A stretch of 7,756 bases of DNA, taken from an uncultured Synergistales bacterium. GTDB lineage: Bacteria; Synergistota; Synergistia; Synergistales; Aminobacteriaceae. The notes under the pieces were generated by a model. The model was not told the origin of the DNA and searched no databases. It saw only the letters and a program-made list of their open reading frames with translations. Made by a program: the position numbers and the translations under genes. Location of the stretch: assembly GCA_905234205.1 (NCBI GenBank), contig CAJOGG010000054.1:1-7756 (forward strand), given 5' to 3'. Below, one piece after another: positions 6,169-7,756 of this stretch (positions within the stretch are counted from its first letter, which is position 1; each line of letters opens with the position of its first letter).

Positions 6169-7068
6169 ATGAGGCAACAAAAATTTTTCGCAGGCGTGAT
6201 AATTGCGTTAGTGGTCGCGTTACTTATATCGTTCGATGGATTTTATACCGTCGGTGAACAAGAGCAGGCTGTTATAACAATGTTCGGCAATATCGTTCGC
6301 ACTGATACGGCCGGATTATATTTCAAGTTACCATTTTTGCAGCAAGTTCACATTGTCGACATGACCACGCACGGAACAGGCATTGGCTACGAGACCGATA
6401 AATCATTTCGCAACGTCGTCAAGGAAGATGAAAGCGTCATGATTACCTCGGACTTCAATTTCGTGAACATTGATTTCTATCTTGAATACAAAGTCTCTGA
6501 TCCAGTTGCTTATCTCTACAACTCCGACAATCCCGAAAACATTCTCAAGAACATGCTGCTCTCTTGCATTCGTGGAACTGTTGCGGATTATCCTGTTGAT
6601 GAAGTCATAACGACCGGAAAAAATCAAATTCAAGTTGCAGTGCGTGAGAAGCTCACAGAAATGTTACAGAAGAGCAATATTGGCCTTCAATGCGTGAACT
6701 TGACCGTGCAGGACGCTGAACCACCGACCGAGAAAATCATTCAGGCATTCAAGGAAGTTGAGACAGCCCGCCAAGCTCGCGAGACAATGATCAACAGTGC
6801 CAAAAAATATCAATCGGAACAATTACCTAAAGCCGACGCCGAAGCAGACCAGATCATACAGAAAGCTGAAGCCGTAAAATCCTCGCGTATCTCTGAAGCT
6901 AACGGACAGGCCGCAAGATTCATCAACATGTACGACGAGTACAAAGCCTACCCGTTAATCACTAAGCAGCGTTTGTTTTACGAGACACTTGAAGAGATTT
7001 TGCCGAACGCAAAAGTTATAATCACTGATGGTCAAACAGAAAATTTGATGCCGCTTGAGAAGTTTTAG
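6169..7068 (+). CDS. hflK: HflK-like SPFH/Band 7 membrane protein (FtsH modulator family)
   Basis: The chosen start gives 299 residues: a membrane anchor at about 6-22 followed directly by GFYTVGEQEQAVITMFG (24-40), the classic opening of HflK/HflC. The SPFH domain runs to about 185 with the HflK-like stretches EYKVSDPVAYLYN (106-118), VNLTVQDAEPP (176-186) and AFKEVETARQARE (193-205). A helical Ala/Glu/Lys-rich segment lies at about 195-255 (LPKADAEADQIIQKAEA), followed by ITKQRLFYETLEEILPNAKV (264-282). In E. coli, HflK and HflC form a large periplasmic cage around the FtsH protease and modulate membrane-protein degradation. E. coli HflK is longer, with a cytoplasmic Gly/Pro-rich head that is absent here, and no hflC follows in the window. 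It may act as a homo-oligomer or with a partner encoded elsewhere. A start at 6130 would add 13 residues but lacks a Shine-Dalgarno. The HflK family is favoured over HflC or slipin by these motifs. Confidence 0.88.
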   Translation: MRQQKFFAGVIIALVVALLISFDGFYTVGEQEQAVITMFGNIVRTDTAGLYFKLPFLQQVHIVDMTTHGTGIGYETDKSFRNVVKEDESVMITSDFNFVNIDFYLEYKVSDPVAYLYNSDNPENILKNMLLSCIRGTVADYPVDEVITTGKNQIQVAVREKLTEMLQKSNIGLQCVNLTVQDAEPPTEKIIQAFKEVETARQARETMINSAKKYQSEQLPKADAEADQIIQKAEAVKSSRISEANGQAARFINMYDEYKAYPLITKQRLFYETLEEILPNAKVIITDGQTENLMPLEKF

Positions 7069-7070
7069 AG

Positions 7071-7076
7071 TATAAT
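7071..7076 (+). promoter_or_regulatory. Candidate -10 box upstream of the polysaccharide export gene
   Basis: A perfect TATAAT starts 2 nt after the hflK-like stop codon. The best -35 resemblance, TTGATG at 7045-7050, would need a 20-nt spacer, so only the -10 is convincing. It would give a leader of about 50 nt before the TTG start at 7132. Read-through from the hflK-like gene is also possible, since no terminator is seen between them. Confidence 0.4.
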
Positions 7077-7089
7077 TACGTATAGTTAG

Positions 7090-7117
7090 TTTTACTTAAA
7101 TCAAAATCTAAGTTAAA
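7090..7117 (+). repeat. AT-rich imperfect inverted repeat in the leader of the export gene
   Basis: Two 12-nt arms pair around a CAAA loop (7102-7105): 10 of 12 positions are complementary, with mismatches at 7093/7114 and 7099/7108. The right arm ends at the first base of the ribosome site. It is too AT-rich and lacks a following T-run, so it is not an intrinsic terminator. It could be an operator or a weak leader hairpin, or chance in AT-rich DNA. Confidence 0.3.
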
Positions 7118-7122
7118 GAAGG
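7117..7122 (+). promoter_or_regulatory. Ribosome-binding site fixing the TTG start of the export gene
   Basis: AGAAGG lies 9 nt before TTG at 7132-7134. An in-frame stop at 7114-7116 limits the gene on its 5' side, and there is no in-frame ATG before the signal peptide. This site therefore decides the start. Confidence 0.65.
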
Positions 7123-7131
7123 TTGCATAAA

Positions 7132-7756
7132 TTGTGGAAATTAGATACGTTCATAAAACCGAAGCTTACCATTAAAAAATTTATTTTTGCAATACTATTT
7201 TTACTGTTGATTCATTCAGAGCTATACGCAGCGGCATTAGCACCCTCGGCTGGAGGTCAAATCGGTAATGTTATCGGAGCTCAAGGTGGAATTTTTGGTG
7301 GCGCAGAAATTTCCGGAGGTGACACTGGCGGGACATCAGCTACGGGGCCTTGGCAGGTTGGCTCTGTGGGTTTTGACTCCAACATCGGCACTACGCAGCA
7401 ACAATTCGGCGAGACTCTTTTCTCCGAACAAAATTTCAATCAACAAAATCAGGATACAGGGACAGCCGTTGACCAGGCTTCAGCGACCGACACAATGATT
7501 AACGCTGATACAAACGCAGAAGCGGATCTGTCGCCGGAGGATATTAACAGGTATCTTGATGACATTCTAAGGAATGGAGTAGCTAGTAGTGGCGCGTTAG
7601 GTATGTTATTCCGGAGATTGCCGCGTTATGGAATGTCGTTCTTCTCTAGGCCACCCTCAACTTATGCCCCTATGGAATCTGTGCCAGTAGCTCAAGATTA
7701 CAGGATCAACATTGGCGATGAAATGACGCTTAGTATTTGGGGAATGCCTGAAGAGG
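7132..7756 (+). CDS. Secreted SLBB/Wza-type polysaccharide export protein, 3' end cut by window edge
   Basis: 208 residues are visible from a TTG start. The N-terminus is basic (KPKLTIKK, 9-16) and is followed by a hydrophobic core (17-27) and a signal peptidase I site near LYA-AA (about 33-35). There is no lipobox cysteine, unlike E. coli Wza. Residues about 36-150 are a Gly/Gln/Asn/Thr-rich spacer. A recognisable block follows, SPEDINRYLDDIL (143-155) then RYGMSFFSRPPSTYAPMES (165-183). This is the pre-domain segment of large SLBB export proteins, which usually reads like RYGYDLF...PSTFAP...VP. The Poly_export domain (PF02563) begins at DYRINIGDEMTLSIWG (189-204), matching the family's YxxGPGDxLxxxxWG. 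Such proteins form the outer-membrane/periplasmic conduit for capsule or exopolysaccharide. A polysaccharide cluster probably continues to the right. The SLBB repeats themselves are outside the window. Confidence 0.85.
   Translation, partial: MWKLDTFIKPKLTIKKFIFAILFLLLIHSELYAAALAPSAGGQIGNVIGAQGGIFGGAEISGGDTGGTSATGPWQVGSVGFDSNIGTTQQQFGETLFSEQNFNQQNQDTGTAVDQASATDTMINADTNAEADLSPEDINRYLDDILRNGVASSGALGMLFRRLPRYGMSFFSRPPSTYAPMESVPVAQDYRINIGDEMTLSIWGMPEE

Noticed and set aside
7268..7498. 76-codon ATG frame on the + strand
   Set aside because: It lies out of frame inside the TTG-started export gene, whose frame encodes a signal peptide and Poly_export motifs; this frame has no recognisable content.

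Overview
The window reads as an ordinary, gene-dense stretch of a bacterial chromosome, with G+C in the mid-40s percent by eye. A capsule/exopolysaccharide export protein at the right edge implies an outer membrane. The HflK-type SPFH protein, the NfeD membrane protease, a cysteine-rich DUF362 protein and a stand-alone LUD protein suggest an anaerobic diderm. Synergistota is my best guess from this gene mix, but that is inference and not proven by any marker here. I see no phage, transposon, CRISPR, tRNA or rRNA.

Bases 1-5044 (+ strand) form one tightly packed, probably co-transcribed block. It begins with a membrane-anchored TPR protein cut by the left edge. Next come a LUD (LutC/YkgG-like) protein, an asparaginase-fold protein that seems to have lost its catalytic residues, the ribosome-assembly GTPase Der, and a full-length NfeD membrane serine protease. 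The junctions are 0 nt, 28 nt, 1 nt and a 4-nt ATGA overlap, so translation of most members is probably coupled.

Bases 5041-6105 (- strand) hold a DUF362 protein with a C-terminal cysteine cluster. It starts at TTG behind a good Shine-Dalgarno, and its stop codon is interlocked with that of NfeD in the tetranucleotide CTAA. A short divergent region with a perfect TATAAT then leads to an HflK-like SPFH protein (6169-7068, +). A further 63-nt gap, with another TATAAT and an AT-rich inverted repeat, precedes a second TTG-started gene. That gene is a secreted SLBB/Wza-type polysaccharide export protein that runs off the right edge.

Working together: Der (ribosome biogenesis), NfeD and HflK (membrane protein quality control) are housekeeping functions. 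The LUD protein, the asparaginase-like protein and the DUF362 protein have no assignable substrate here. The observations most worth following are the apparently dead asparaginase kept in a coupled operon with Der, and the NfeD/SPFH neighbourhood split by an inverted DUF362 gene. I do not see a clear new multi-gene system.
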